Shown here: in pieces, positions 1 to 10,350 of the stretch
Numbering within the stretch: position 1 is the stretch's first letter
How the letters are laid out: the number at the start of each line of letters is the position of its first letter
Position numbers and translations under genes: made by a program
The notes under the pieces: generated by a model
Told to the model about the DNA's origin: nothing
The model's database searches: none
Seen by the model: the letters and a program-made list of their open reading frames with translations, nothing else
Assembly: GCA_963930655.1 (NCBI GenBank)
Contig: OZ005610.1
Location: forward strand, 21,335,001 to 21,399,000
Direction: 5' to 3'
Length of the DNA stretch: 64,000 bases
Source of the DNA: Myrica gale
Taxonomy: Eukaryota; Streptophyta; Magnoliopsida; Fagales; Myricaceae

Positions 1-163
1 TAATTCTAAAGGCCAAAAATAAATTTACATCTAGACTGTCAAAACATTTTAACATAAGGTGCAAAGTGTTTGAAATTAATGATTTTTATACAATTTGATA
101 AAAATAATAGATAATAGTGTAAAGTCTTAAGACCCAAACTAAGAGCAAAGTGAGTTTATCCCA
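1..163. mobile_element. Right part of a MULE-type MITE (gtgcaaagtgt family), cut by the window edge
   Basis: The sequence carries the phrases 'ggtgcaaagtgtttgaaatt' and 'gcaaagtgagtttatccc' seen in the other members of this family at 7526, 9935, 34672 and 46834. Only one end is inside the window, so neither the terminal repeat pair nor the target duplication can be tested. The right boundary is approximate. Assignment rests on word similarity to the better preserved copies. Confidence 0.4.
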
Positions 164-381
164 AATATTAAATGTTACAAAACTCTAATGTTTTTTAGAC
201 TTCACATAGATTCCACGTAGTTTCTATCTTTTTTTGAATTGTAACTTGACAGTGCACTGTTGAGGATTCGACTTTGTAGTTATAAATTATAATCAATGCG
301 TGTATAAATTTATTAGTGCTCTTGAATTTAAGGAAAAGAGGAGCGACTCTTTCATCAATTACGAGAGAGATCTAAAGATTT

Positions 382-2006
382 GGAAAAAGTACTCAAACAG
401 TCCTTGTGATTTTACGTTATGATAAAATAGTCTATGTGGTTTTAATTTGAACAAATTAGTTCATGTGGTTAGCAAACTGTTACACCGTAGTCCCTCTGTC
501 AATCCCTTCAGCATGAAACCATTAACAAAGAACACTGTTGTGTCAATAATTTACCACGTGGATACTGACGAGCTGACAATTTTCACATGTGGCCACCTCA
601 CATATTATTTTAAAAAATAAATAAATTTATAGAAAAGTACCCAAGCAGTCACTTTAGTTTCACATTGTGACAAAATGGTCCATGTGGTTTCAATTTGAAT
701 AAATTAGTCAATGTGGTCAGCAAACTTTTGCATCGTGGTCTCTCCATCAATCCTCCCGTGAAACCATTAACGGAAAACACTGACATGTCAATAATTTACC
801 ACGTGGACACTGATGAGCTGACAATTTTCACACGTCGAATGCCACCTCACATAATATTTTAAAAAATAAAAACAAAAAACAAAAAGCAAAATATTCGAAT
901 GCCCAATATTTACCCCCAAATCACACTACCTTCACTAAGAAACCTTGGCTCGAGAAAATAGAAGGAAAAAAATGATAAAAAGAAGCTCAGTGTCAAAGTC
1001 ACTAATGGCATTTCAAATCACTAGTAAAGAGTAGTGGATTGGTGATTTACTTGCTTGTGTTTTTTTTTTGTTATTTATTTGTAACATGAAGTCCTCAAAA
1101 CAAGATCTTAATTCAACAAAGATCTTGATTTTGACACTGAGATTCTTTTTATCATTTTTTTCCTTCTATTTTCTAAGGCAGTCTCTTTCTTGATTCCTAA
1201 CACTGCACATTTTCTGTCTTGAGGGTTTAAGAGAAACTCGGAAAGCGTCATTAGTGTTTGTACGAGAGATTTGGGTGACGAAAAAAGGCAGCAAGATTTG
1301 GGGGATTTGCGTGATGTGCGAGAAATTAAAAACGTGAAGGAAAGAGTAGGTGAAGCGGGGGATTTCGGTGATTTGGGGGGAAGGGAAGTGGAGGTGGAGA
1401 AATCAATTTACAGTGCGACTGAGAAGTTAAGTTTCTCAGTGAAGATGAAGGTTTTTCGGTGAAGGTAGTGTGATTAGGGGGTAAGTTTAGGGCATTCAAA
1501 TCCTTTTTTTACGTTCTGTAATTTTTTTAAAAAATATTATGTGATGTGGCATTCCACGTGTGAAAATTGTCAGCTCATCATTGTCCATGTTGTAAATTAT
1601 TGACACATCAGCGTTCTCTATTAATGGTTTCACCGGGGGATTGACGGAGGGACCATGGTGCAATAGTTTGCTGACCACATGGATTAATTTGTTCAAGTTG
1701 AAACCATAGGGATTATTTTGTCACAACGTGAAACCACGGGGACTGTTTGCGTACTTTTCTGTAAATTTATTTTTTTAAAAAAAATATTATGTGAGGTGAA
1801 CACGTGTGAAAATTGATAGCTCATCGGTGTCCACGTGATAAATTATTGACACGATATCGTTCTCTGTTAATGGTTGAATGGGTGATTGACGGAGGGACCA
1901 CGGTGCAACAGTTTGCTAACCAAAGAGACTAATTTGTTCAAATTGAAATCACACGAACCATTTTGTCACAACTTGAAACCACATAGACTGTTTGGGTATT
2001 TTCCCC
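382..2006. mobile_element. Non-autonomous Mutator-like element with long terminal inverted repeats
   Basis: The element is 1625 bp and is flanked by a perfect 9-bp duplication, taaagattt, at 373-381 and 2007-2015, the length diagnostic of the Mutator superfamily. It starts ggaaaaagtac and ends gtattttcccc, which are inverted matches. Each arm holds two tandem copies of a unit of about 240 bp (about 385-625 and 630-870 on the left, 1510-1745 and 1750-2000 on the right, the right pair inverted). The arms extend inward to about 950 and 1490. The centre has no transposase-like reading frame, so mobility would need a transposase supplied in trans. Divergence between arms suggests a moderately old insertion. 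Confidence 0.9.
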
Positions 2007-2015
2007 TAAAGATTT

Positions 2016-2671
2016 TGAAGGGTGACATGGTACCAAAAAAAAAGTGACATGGTCAAGGGCTATTCAAATCCACCTGCAACCGCGGGTAAAACCGCCTTTG
2101 GTACTGCCACCAATATTGGAGAGCAGTAGCTGCCTCCCAGCAGTTATGGGGATGTGCCCTTTTTCTCAAAAAAGCAGTGATCCAAGCTATGGCGGTGGTT
2201 CCCCCGCTACCCAAAAAAAAAGACATTGAACTCTGGAGGCGAGAGGGGAAGGTGGGGCGGGGGAGGGAAAATGTGGGTTTGCTTTTGAAAAAGAAAAGGC
2301 GAAAACGAATCCTTTTGGTTTTTGCTTTTCAAAACTAAAATAAAATTAGTTCATCTTGATTTTGGTTGTCCAAGATCAAAAATGAACCATTTCATTTTAT
2401 CTTCTCCCTCCCCGATCTACAACTCTCTCTCTCTCTCTCTCTACGAAAGGTAGGCAGTTACTGCCTACCACCACCATGAAACCGCCACCACAATAGAGCA
2501 ATTTTTGTTTTTGACAGGGGCGGGTGCGGTGGCCAAAATTGGCTCACCACCTAGGATGGCAGCGGTGGAGGTTGGGGGCCAAATTGTTCCTGATTCCACC
2601 ACTACCCACCCCTAATGTATGAGTTCTTCTTGTTGAAGACCCTAGTTGTAGGGTTTCAAATGTAATTTTTG
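2016..2671. other. Intergenic, no gene recognised
   Basis: Contains a (CT)n run at 2423-2442 and G/C-richer stretches with repeated 'ccgccacc' words near 2090-2200 and 2460-2620. Short reading frames here show no recognisable domain. Confidence 0.5.
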
Positions 2672-2889
2672 TTTTTTTTATGTGTCTGAGTCAACTTACA
2701 CGCACCTCGACTAATCCTGAGACCTGTGCAATATTTTTATCTCCTCAAACCGGGTAATTACCGGATCGATGACCTTGAGGGTGACCCTAAAATAATTGAT
2801 AGCAGCTATGAGGTTTTAAAGTTGAGATCAAGGTAGTAAATTCTCAAATCTCATGCCTTACCCACTACACCAATCTGTTGGGGTTATGA
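2672..2889 (-). mobile_element. Au-like SINE
   Basis: Read on the minus strand, the segment starts with a tRNA-like head (a box A-like 'ggtgtagtgggtaaggcatg' near 2870) and ends with the Au-SINE style tail 'gattagtcgaggtgcgtgta' followed by 'agttgactcagacacat' and an A-rich run (plus-strand T run at 2672-2680). The box B region is diverged. The match to Au SINEs is from recall of the family's 3' end; exact ends and target duplication were not resolved. Confidence 0.65.
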
Positions 2890-3182
2890 AATGCAATTCA
2901 CATAATACACTAATGGACAAAGTGTTTACATGCTTTCTTTGATTAACAATATAAGGTTTTATTCAACTTTTTCACATACTACAAAAAGATCTCCACTTAC
3001 TAACAAAAAAAATGCAAATCTCCACGTCAATACTTATTCCAGTATTTTATCTGAGTTGCCTTACGATTATAATGAAGGTCTGCTGTTTGCATGTCGGACC
3101 ACCTAATTTTCTAAGAAGCTACAATCTAATTTTCTGCTAACCATACCAGGAGAGGATACGACCATGATCCAACCAATCTTCA

Positions 3183-3380
3183 ACCTACCCTTCATGCATG
3201 TTTTGTTTTTAGCAAGTACCCACCCACCCTTCTCACAAGAAAAATTGTTAACATCCACCCATAATATTTTATACGCTAAGGCCCACATATACAATAATAT
3301 AATGCAAACTCTTATGCCTCACTTAACACTACACTAGCCTTTCTTCCATCTCGTCAAACACCCTGAGCCTCCATAAATAA
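3183..3380 (+). promoter_or_regulatory. Promoter region of the first DHQ-SDH gene: AC-I element and TATA-like box
   Basis: An exact AC-I element, acctacc, lies at 3183-3189, about 275 bp upstream of the start codon. An RY-type catgcatg follows at 3193-3200. A TATA-like ataaataa lies at 3373-3380, roughly 85 bp before the ATG. AC elements are bound by R2R3-MYB factors that control phenylpropanoid and lignin genes. Whether these sites are used is inference. Confidence 0.4.
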
Positions 3381-3463
3381 GAATCTAACTCCTGAACCAA
3401 CTCTCCTATTGCTAACATTTCAACAAAGCAGAGCAAACTCAACATACTCTGCACCTCGTCAAC

Positions 3464-6400
3464 ATGGGCAGCCTTCCGGTACATTTTCTTCTCTTTGCTG
3501 CTCGTTCTAGTTCTTATCCCACTACACGAATATATGTTCTAACTAGTTTCAACATTCCCATTTCCATCGTTAGTTTCCATTTTGTTTGTTCTCTAAGTTT
3601 TTCCTATTGGACTTTTGAAATGTTTGGTTGATTTGTGTTCTCGTGTCCTCTGTTTATGGACACAGAGGATGTAACTTGAACTGCGTCCAAACTTGTGTTC
3701 ACTCTGTTAAATCTAATGTTTTTTCTGTTAGCTGAAGTCTTTCCAACTCTTTCGGGTCACATCTTTAGCTTACTGTGCAGCTTTTAACGAAAGATATAGC
3801 CATATGTAGATTTTTTTGACCCTCTGTATTCTTCCAATTTGTGTTTCTTTCTTTCGTGAAACCTTTTATGAGTGAGCTTGGCATGTTTTGTATTTTCCGC
3901 TGTAATTTTTCTCATGTTCTTGTTTTGCAATTTTTATTTTCCTACGTGAACTGTGTAGTTTACTGTATCGGATTTGCAAACAAGCACGAGTGGAGCTCGG
4001 AGCAGTCCCACCTTGCTATGTACTCCATTGATGGGAACCACCGTCGACCAAATGCTGATCGAGATGAGAAAGGCGAAGGAAATCGGATCCGACGTCGTTG
4101 AGATCAGGCTGGACTGTTTGAGAAACTTCAATCCTCGCCCAGATCTTGAAAGCCTCATCAAGCGTTCTCCCCTGCCAACTCTTGTCACTTACCGGTAATG
4201 TTTTTTCAACTACATTTAGAACATCTTTCCTGATCACAAAAATAGAATATATACATACATACATACATATATATATATATACGTCTCCTCTGACATGTAT
4301 TACTTTTTTGATTTTGACAAAATGCTTGGACTATTGACTATCCAGTTTAATGTCTGAATATGCGTTTTTCCTCTTTTAAAGCGTACCAATTAGTTTTCGT
4401 AATCAATATTTTTTAATAGTAATTACCACGAAATAAATTTGGTGATAAATGATTTTGAGTTTAATTACTTTTCTTATTTATGTTGTTTTTTCTTCTTCTT
4501 TTTTGGTCCTTTTCCTGACTCCTGGAGAAAATATTTTTGGTCTGAGTTAAATTTCTTTTGTATGTACTCGAACATCTGTACTAAGACCTACTCAATTTGG
4601 GAAATCATAAGGTTGAAACACAGAATATAGAAAACCGAATGAAGTTGCTGGATCATTTGACCATGGCCGTCATTGGTTTTCCATGCTCTATATACAAACT
4701 ATATGCTGTTTTCATGTGCATTTCAGACCAATTTGGGAAGGTGGTCAGTATGAAGGTGATGAAACCAAGCGACAGGATGCACTTCGTTTGGCGATGGAAT
4801 TGGGAGCTGATTTTATTGATGTTGAGCTTGAGGTACTATATTTGTTGTCCTCTATCTATTAAGGGGTTCATACATTATGTAGTCAAAGTTCACGTTTTCT
4901 AAGAAAATGTTTTTCTCTGCTATATTCCTGTTTGTGCTCGGGCTAGTCTATGCAATCAGAGAAAACGTTGAACGAATTACTACATTTGCAAAAAAATAAC
5001 TTTTTCTTTCTTTTATATTGCACTCCTGTTTTCTCTGTATTTGGCTGAAATTACATGAAACAAAGGAAAGGAAAATGCTTAAATGGGTTGCCATGTTAAA
5101 GGAAAAAGGGAGCTCAGGTTTTTAAGTTCCCCTACTATGCAGGTTGCTCATGACTTCAACAGTTCCATCTATGGAAAGAAGCCTGAGAACTTCAAAGTTA
5201 TTGTTTCTTCTCACAACTTCCATAATACTCCCTCTTCTGAAGCCATTGGGAATCTTGTGGCAAGAATCCAAGCAACCGGAGCCGACATAGTGAAGATTGC
5301 GACAACTGCATTGGACATCACAGATTGTGCACGCATTTTTCACATAATGGTGCATTCACAAGTATGTATTGCACATTCCTCCATTTCCTTTCTGATTTTT
5401 CTTTATTAACTGTTGTGTTTATGAAGCTTCTATGATTTGCATATGAAAAATTATCTGCCAAACTTGCAGATCCCGACAATTGGTATTGTCATGGGTGAAA
5501 GGGGTTTGAGTTCACGGTTACTGAGCCCCAAGTTCGGTGGATATCTCACTTATGGTGCGCTTGAGGCAGGTGCTATATCAGCTCCAGGCCAGCCAACAGC
5601 AAAAGATTTGCTGGACTTGTACAACTTTAGGCTCATAAGGCCTGATACCACAGTGTACGGCATCATTGGGAAGCCTGTTGGTCACAGCAAGAGTCCACTT
5701 TTGTTCAATGCTGCATTCAAGTCAGTTGGTCTTAATGCAGTCTATGTGCACTATTTGGTGGACGATGTCAAAAAGTTTTTCGATACTTATTCTTCCCCCG
5801 ATTGGGCCGGATGCAGGTATAATCTCTTCTTGGAAGTGCTTAATCCTGTACAGCTCCTATTTACTAAGGATTAAATTCAAGTTCTCATTGTGCTGCTGAA
5901 TAAGTACTAGCAGAAGATGGATCTGCTAGAGAGATTCATCACAGACTTGTTACTATATTCATAAGTAGATAAGAACTGCTTGGACTATTTTTTTAAGGAT
6001 ATTTAATTTGGAATGCAGTTGTACAATCCCTCATAAGGAGGCTGCTCTCAAATGCATGGATGAGATTGACCCTATTGCCAAGGTATCTGATTTTGTATTC
6101 GCCTTGAATTTTTTTTTTCTGTCAGTGATTTTTTAATGGGAATTTTATTGGTTACTTATTGTTACCTCCTCTATTTCTTTATAGAAAATTGGAGCTATTA
6201 ATAACATTGTCAGGAGACCCGACGGAACATTAACTGCTTTCAATACTGACTATATTGGTGCTATTTCTGCCATTGAGGATGGACTACGAGGTTTACATTT
6301 TTCACAAGTGCAAGCTCTGTATAGACAGGTTTTTTTCCTCTCTTCAATGATCATTAAGGTAGTATTCTCCTTTTTGCAGGTCTAAATGGCACAAATCCTG

Positions 6401-7166
6401 CATCTGGTTCACCCTTGGCTGGTAAATTGTTTGTTGTCTTGGGAGCTGGTGGTGCTGGCAAATCACTTGCCTATGGTGCTGCACAAAAGGGAGCAAGAGT
6501 TGTGGTTGCCAATCGCACATTTGGTAAGAGTCTAAACCAGATCCCTTATAAGCCTATTAATGGACAAGTTATTAAACCGGGTGGTTGATATCTCTTTTTT
6601 CCTCTTAAATAGAGCGAGCAAAAGAATTGGCTGACAAAGTTGGTGGACAAGCTATGACTCTTGCTGAAGTTGATAACTTCCATCCAGAAGAAGGAATGGT
6701 TCTTGCAAACACGACATCCGTGGGGATGAAACCTAAAATAGATGAGGCTCCCATTTCCAAGGTTTGCCTAATCTATGTCAATCACCCGTACACTTCATGC
6801 AATCCCAGACCACCCATACCCTTAATGCAACAGAATAAGAATTCATTGTGTTACCTTTAATTTTGCAGCAATCTCTGAAAAACTATTGCTTAGTCTTTGA
6901 TGCCATTTACACACCAAAGGAGACCAGACTCTTGCGAGAAGCAAGAGAGACTGGAGCCGTAATTGTCTATGGGACAGAGATGTTGATCCGCCAGGGCTTT
7001 GAACAGTACAAAAACTTCACTGGTTTGCCTGGTAAGAAGAACCAAACTGGATTTTAATTCCCGAGTCACTAGTTCTAACTACTCAATCACTCATGGATCT
7101 TTGATTTCATTTATAATTGCAGCTCCAGAAGACTTGTTTAGGCAACTCATGGAAAAGCATGCATAA
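3464..7166 (+). CDS. Bifunctional 3-dehydroquinate dehydratase/shikimate dehydrogenase, copy 1
   Basis: Catalyses steps 3 and 4 of the shikimate pathway: dehydroquinate to dehydroshikimate, then NADPH-dependent reduction to shikimate. Eleven exons join in frame to 530 residues: 3464-3478, 3959-4194, 4727-4832, 5143-5361, 5470-5816, 6019-6082, 6185-6290, 6380-6523, 6613-6761, 6869-7031, 7123-7166. All introns are GT-AG. The dehydratase half (about 20-245) keeps the Schiff-base lysine K170 (DIVKIATTA) and H143 (SSHN). The dehydrogenase half has SKSP (265-268), TIPHK (310-314), N335, NTD ending at D351, the GAGGAGK nucleotide loop and ANRT. These are the canonical shikimate-binding residues, so full activity is expected. 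The first coding exon is only 15 nt. Compared with Arabidopsis (about 603 residues) the N-terminal extension is missing, so a cytosolic protein is likely. It is the upstream member of a tandem pair. Confidence 0.95.
4249..4281. repeat. Microsatellite (at/acat)n in intron 2
   Basis: Runs of 'atac' and then 'at' units inside intron 2 of the first DHQ-SDH gene. Likely to vary in length between individuals. Confidence 0.9.
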
Positions 7167-7275
7167 ATGAGCAATGTGCTTTGGCGTCCCGCCTGAATCA
7201 ATGCTTCCCAGTGCAGCTCAAGTCAGCTTAGAGTTTTGGCTTTTGTGATAGGCTGTTGAGTTTTCCTGTTGCATG

Positions 7276-7281
7276 AATAAA
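7276..7281 (+). terminator. Polyadenylation signal of DHQ-SDH copy 1
   Basis: A canonical aataaa lies 110 bp after the stop codon, in the expected place for a plant near-upstream element. Confidence 0.5.
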
Positions 7282-7525
7282 TATGTTCTATCAACGGAAC
7301 GATTTGGAAAATTGAAATGCTATAAATTTGCAATGTCTTTGATAATGAGAAATGGTAGGACTGAGTTAGTGTTGACAAAGCTTCTTTTTTTCCCCCCTCA
7401 GTTTTCTTCAAATGCCATGGCTTCATACAATTTTCAATCCCGAAATTAAAATAATGGAAGTACAAAGTCCAAAAGTGCAAATGTACTAAAGGCAGCTTAA
7501 TTCGCCAAATGAAACTTTAATTAAA

Positions 7526-7884
7526 GGTTAAATACACTTTGTACTCTCTAACTATGAGAGTATTGACACTTTCTACTTCAATCTATTACTTTTGTTATTG
7601 CACTCATTAACTATTAATTTCAGACACTTTGCACCCTCATTAAAATTTTGAGACGAAAATTTATTTTTGGCCTTAAAATTACGATTTTACCATCATAAAA
7701 ATGGTCACTGCCAAAAAAATTTATTGGGGCACAAAATTGACATTTTTCAAATTAAAAAAATATATTCCGTCCAAATTAACCAAAAAGTTTAAGAAATGGT
7801 GCAAAGTATTCGAAATCAAATATTTAAAAGATGCAATGTCTCAAAATTAAAAGAAGAGGGTGCAAAGTGTCAAACCCCTCAAAC
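7526..7884. mobile_element. MULE-type MITE, gtgcaaagtgt family, decayed
   Basis: Left end 'ggttaaatacactttgtact' matches the terminal repeat of the 34672-35026 copy. The right part carries 'gagggtgcaaagtgtcaa'. The right terminus is diverged and no matching target duplication was found, so the end is approximate. It lies about 360 bp past the stop of the first DHQ-SDH gene. Confidence 0.55.
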
Positions 7885-9934
7885 CTCATGGGTGATGATG
7901 AAACAGTTGATTTATGAAAAATACTTAGAATAAATGTGCTTCGGTCTTCGCATGTCTTTTCCTGCAAAAAATACAAACGAGCCCTTGCCACCGGGGTATG
8001 AACCTTCCGATGGTTAAGTTAGTTCTTTATCTCTTTCTTTCCTAACTCTTAATTCATGAGTTCTAAATTTGCAACTTTTCTCTTCTCTTGTTCTTCAATT
8101 ATATAGTCCATTTTCCAACTTTTCCTCGTTCCTTCTTTCTTGTGCTAGATCCCTCGTTGCTTCGTGTAATGTGCAGTTTCTTTTCGGTGCACATTCTTGT
8201 CTGTCGGATGTTTGCCTTTGTGAGGTGTCCAAGTTTGTGGGATGTCTATATTCGTGAGACACTTTATGGTTGACATGCCTCATGGGCTTGGGATCCACGT
8301 CCTTTGGACTTAGGTCGGCTTGAGCCTTCTGTAGTTGGGTAACACATGATTAACTCATTGGGCCGTTTCATTCAGCTTCGGTATTATCAGGTGCAAAGTG
8401 TAGTTAATACTTTAATTAACCAGTCATCCATCATCCGTGACTCAAACAGACTGCCACTAAAAGTTGATGTTCTATTTGTCGATAATTTACATTTATGTAA
8501 TGGTGGCGATTCTTAGGCAAAGTAGGATCTCATGAATCAAAGCAATTATGTACTTCACGGAAATTTCAAGCTTCAAATATACGTTATCATATACATTCTG
8601 CGTAAACATTCACCAGCTGATGGTTCATTCAGTTATACTGCGTGTAACTTGTCAGCCTTTTTTTTTGTGATTAATTTGTCAGACCTAAGTTAGATACTGA
8701 TATGAACATTTTTCATTATGACAAACCGAAGCTATGTGACCTATTTGGAAAGAACATTAATTTGTCAGGCCTAATGATTGAATTGGAGAGAATTTAGTAG
8801 AAGGGGCTTAACAAATCAAGACATTATAGAAAATATGTCAACCCAATTTTTGTTTTGGAACAGTATGTCACCTCAACAGGAGTTAAGAGTGGGAAAAATT
8901 TCCGATGGAAAACGGAATTTAGGAAATCAGTTCCAGTATCGAAATTCCAATTCCGTATTCGGTAAATATCGGAACTGGAATCGGAAAATTTTAAAAATTC
9001 CGATTCATAATATATTTTTGTAAAAAAGTAATTTGAGCCCTTATTAAAAAAATAACTTAGTAAGGCAAAAATTTATTTGTTGTTGATAGAACTTATCAAG
9101 TGACAAAATTACATGTATTTTGGATTAATATTTATTTTAATCTTGTTATTTCACATAGAAAAAATTAAATAAAGTTGTATCGAATGGCTAATGCACTATG
9201 ATTAGAACACACACAACATGAAAAGACTTAAATTCTAAGATATAAACCCAATTTGATCAATAAAGCACCATATGTTCAAAATGCCAAAAAATAGTGTTCA
9301 GCCCATTATGCCTATATTGTAGAACCAAAATTAGCTACTGTCACCAAGGTGAAAGTACCAGACCAATTGATACCGGTGTCATTTGTAACTCAAGATCAGG
9401 GAAAGACTGATGGAAGGCCATACCAAACCTTTGTAACTGTAGGTCAGGGTCCCAGTTTTTGGCTGTTTGCAGTAATATCTAAGGAAAAAGGACTTTGCAA
9501 ATGGGGGTTGGAAACGGATTCTAAAGCCTCCGGTGGACTAAACGGAAGGACACTCCGGTGAAACGAACTTTTTTTTCCAAGTCCAAACGAACTTGTTAAG
9601 TCACCTACCTAAATGATCTTTGGCCGCCCACAAGTCTTCAAGCAGTGGAGCCAAAGATACTGACGACGACACCCCATGTGGCGGCTTCCTCTACCTAACC
9701 CCCAACGACGAATTGCCGATTCAAAACAAAAATATTTTTGCAAGAACGAGTTAGCTGGTTCAGACTCCCTCGTGTAAGTCATATGATTAAAGATCCTCTG
9801 TATTTAATTTTTTTTAGTAGAGAAAAATACAATTACAAGCATTTAAAGTTCCTTAATGTTTTTTTTAAATAATTAAAAGTCCAAAATGGGGTGATAATGA
9901 ATGTGATCTTTGTCTTCTTAAAAATTGAATTAGT
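7885..9934. other. Spacer between the two DHQ-SDH genes
   Basis: Mostly AT-rich. Around 8890-9005 there are repeated 'attccgatt/aattccaattccg' words like half of a hAT-type MITE. A reading frame at 9349-9561 has no recognisable domain. I see no gene here. Confidence 0.5.
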
Positions 9935-10160
9935 TTTTGAATAAATACATTTTGTAGTCTCTAATTATGGATTACTGATATTTTGCACTTTTATTTATTA
10001 TTTTTATCACATTTAAATTATAATTATTATTTTCAAATATTTTTTATTAAGGGAAATTAATTTTTTGAACTGTAAAATTATGATTTTATCTTCCTAACAT
10101 GATCTTCAGTTTGAAATTAACAGAAAATTTTAAGGAAGATGCAAAGTGAACTTAATCCCA
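9935..10160. mobile_element. MULE-type MITE, gtgcaaagtgt family, shortened
   Basis: Starts with 'gaataaatacattttgtagt' and ends with 'gatgcaaagtgaacttaatc', matching both ends of the family seen at 7526 and 34672, with a shorter middle. It sits just upstream of the promoter of the second DHQ-SDH gene. Ends are approximate. Confidence 0.5.
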
Positions 10161-10244
10161 GACCAGCTAACGGTCATCTTTATAAAACAGAAGGTACTGT
10201 CAACAGCATATGATGCTATTGGAGCTGGCTGCTCTTTCTTCTTC

Positions 10245-10273
10245 TATATATATACACCTAACCCCGCCTACCA
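10245..10273 (+). promoter_or_regulatory. Core promoter of the second DHQ-SDH gene: TATA box and AC-type elements
   Basis: A strong TATA box (tatatatata, 10245-10254) lies about 100 bp upstream of the ATG. It is followed at once by an exact AC-III element, acctaac (10256-10262), and by gcctacc, one base off AC-I (10266-10272). AC elements are MYB sites of phenylpropanoid genes. Their position downstream of the TATA box is unusual and they may lie at or within the transcript start. Confidence 0.45.
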
Positions 10274-10350
10274 AAAGTAGTCTCTTTTTCTTCGCAAAAG
10301 CTATCACAGCTCGCCACCTTCTTTTCGCAAGCCTCAAGCTTTCAGGCACA

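Noticed and set aside
1271-1462. Short frame inside the Mutator-type element
   Set aside because: Low-complexity Glu/Gly/Asp-rich peptide with no transposase motifs.
9349-9561. Frame in the spacer between the shikimate genes
   Set aside because: No recognisable domain and no supporting splice or promoter structure.
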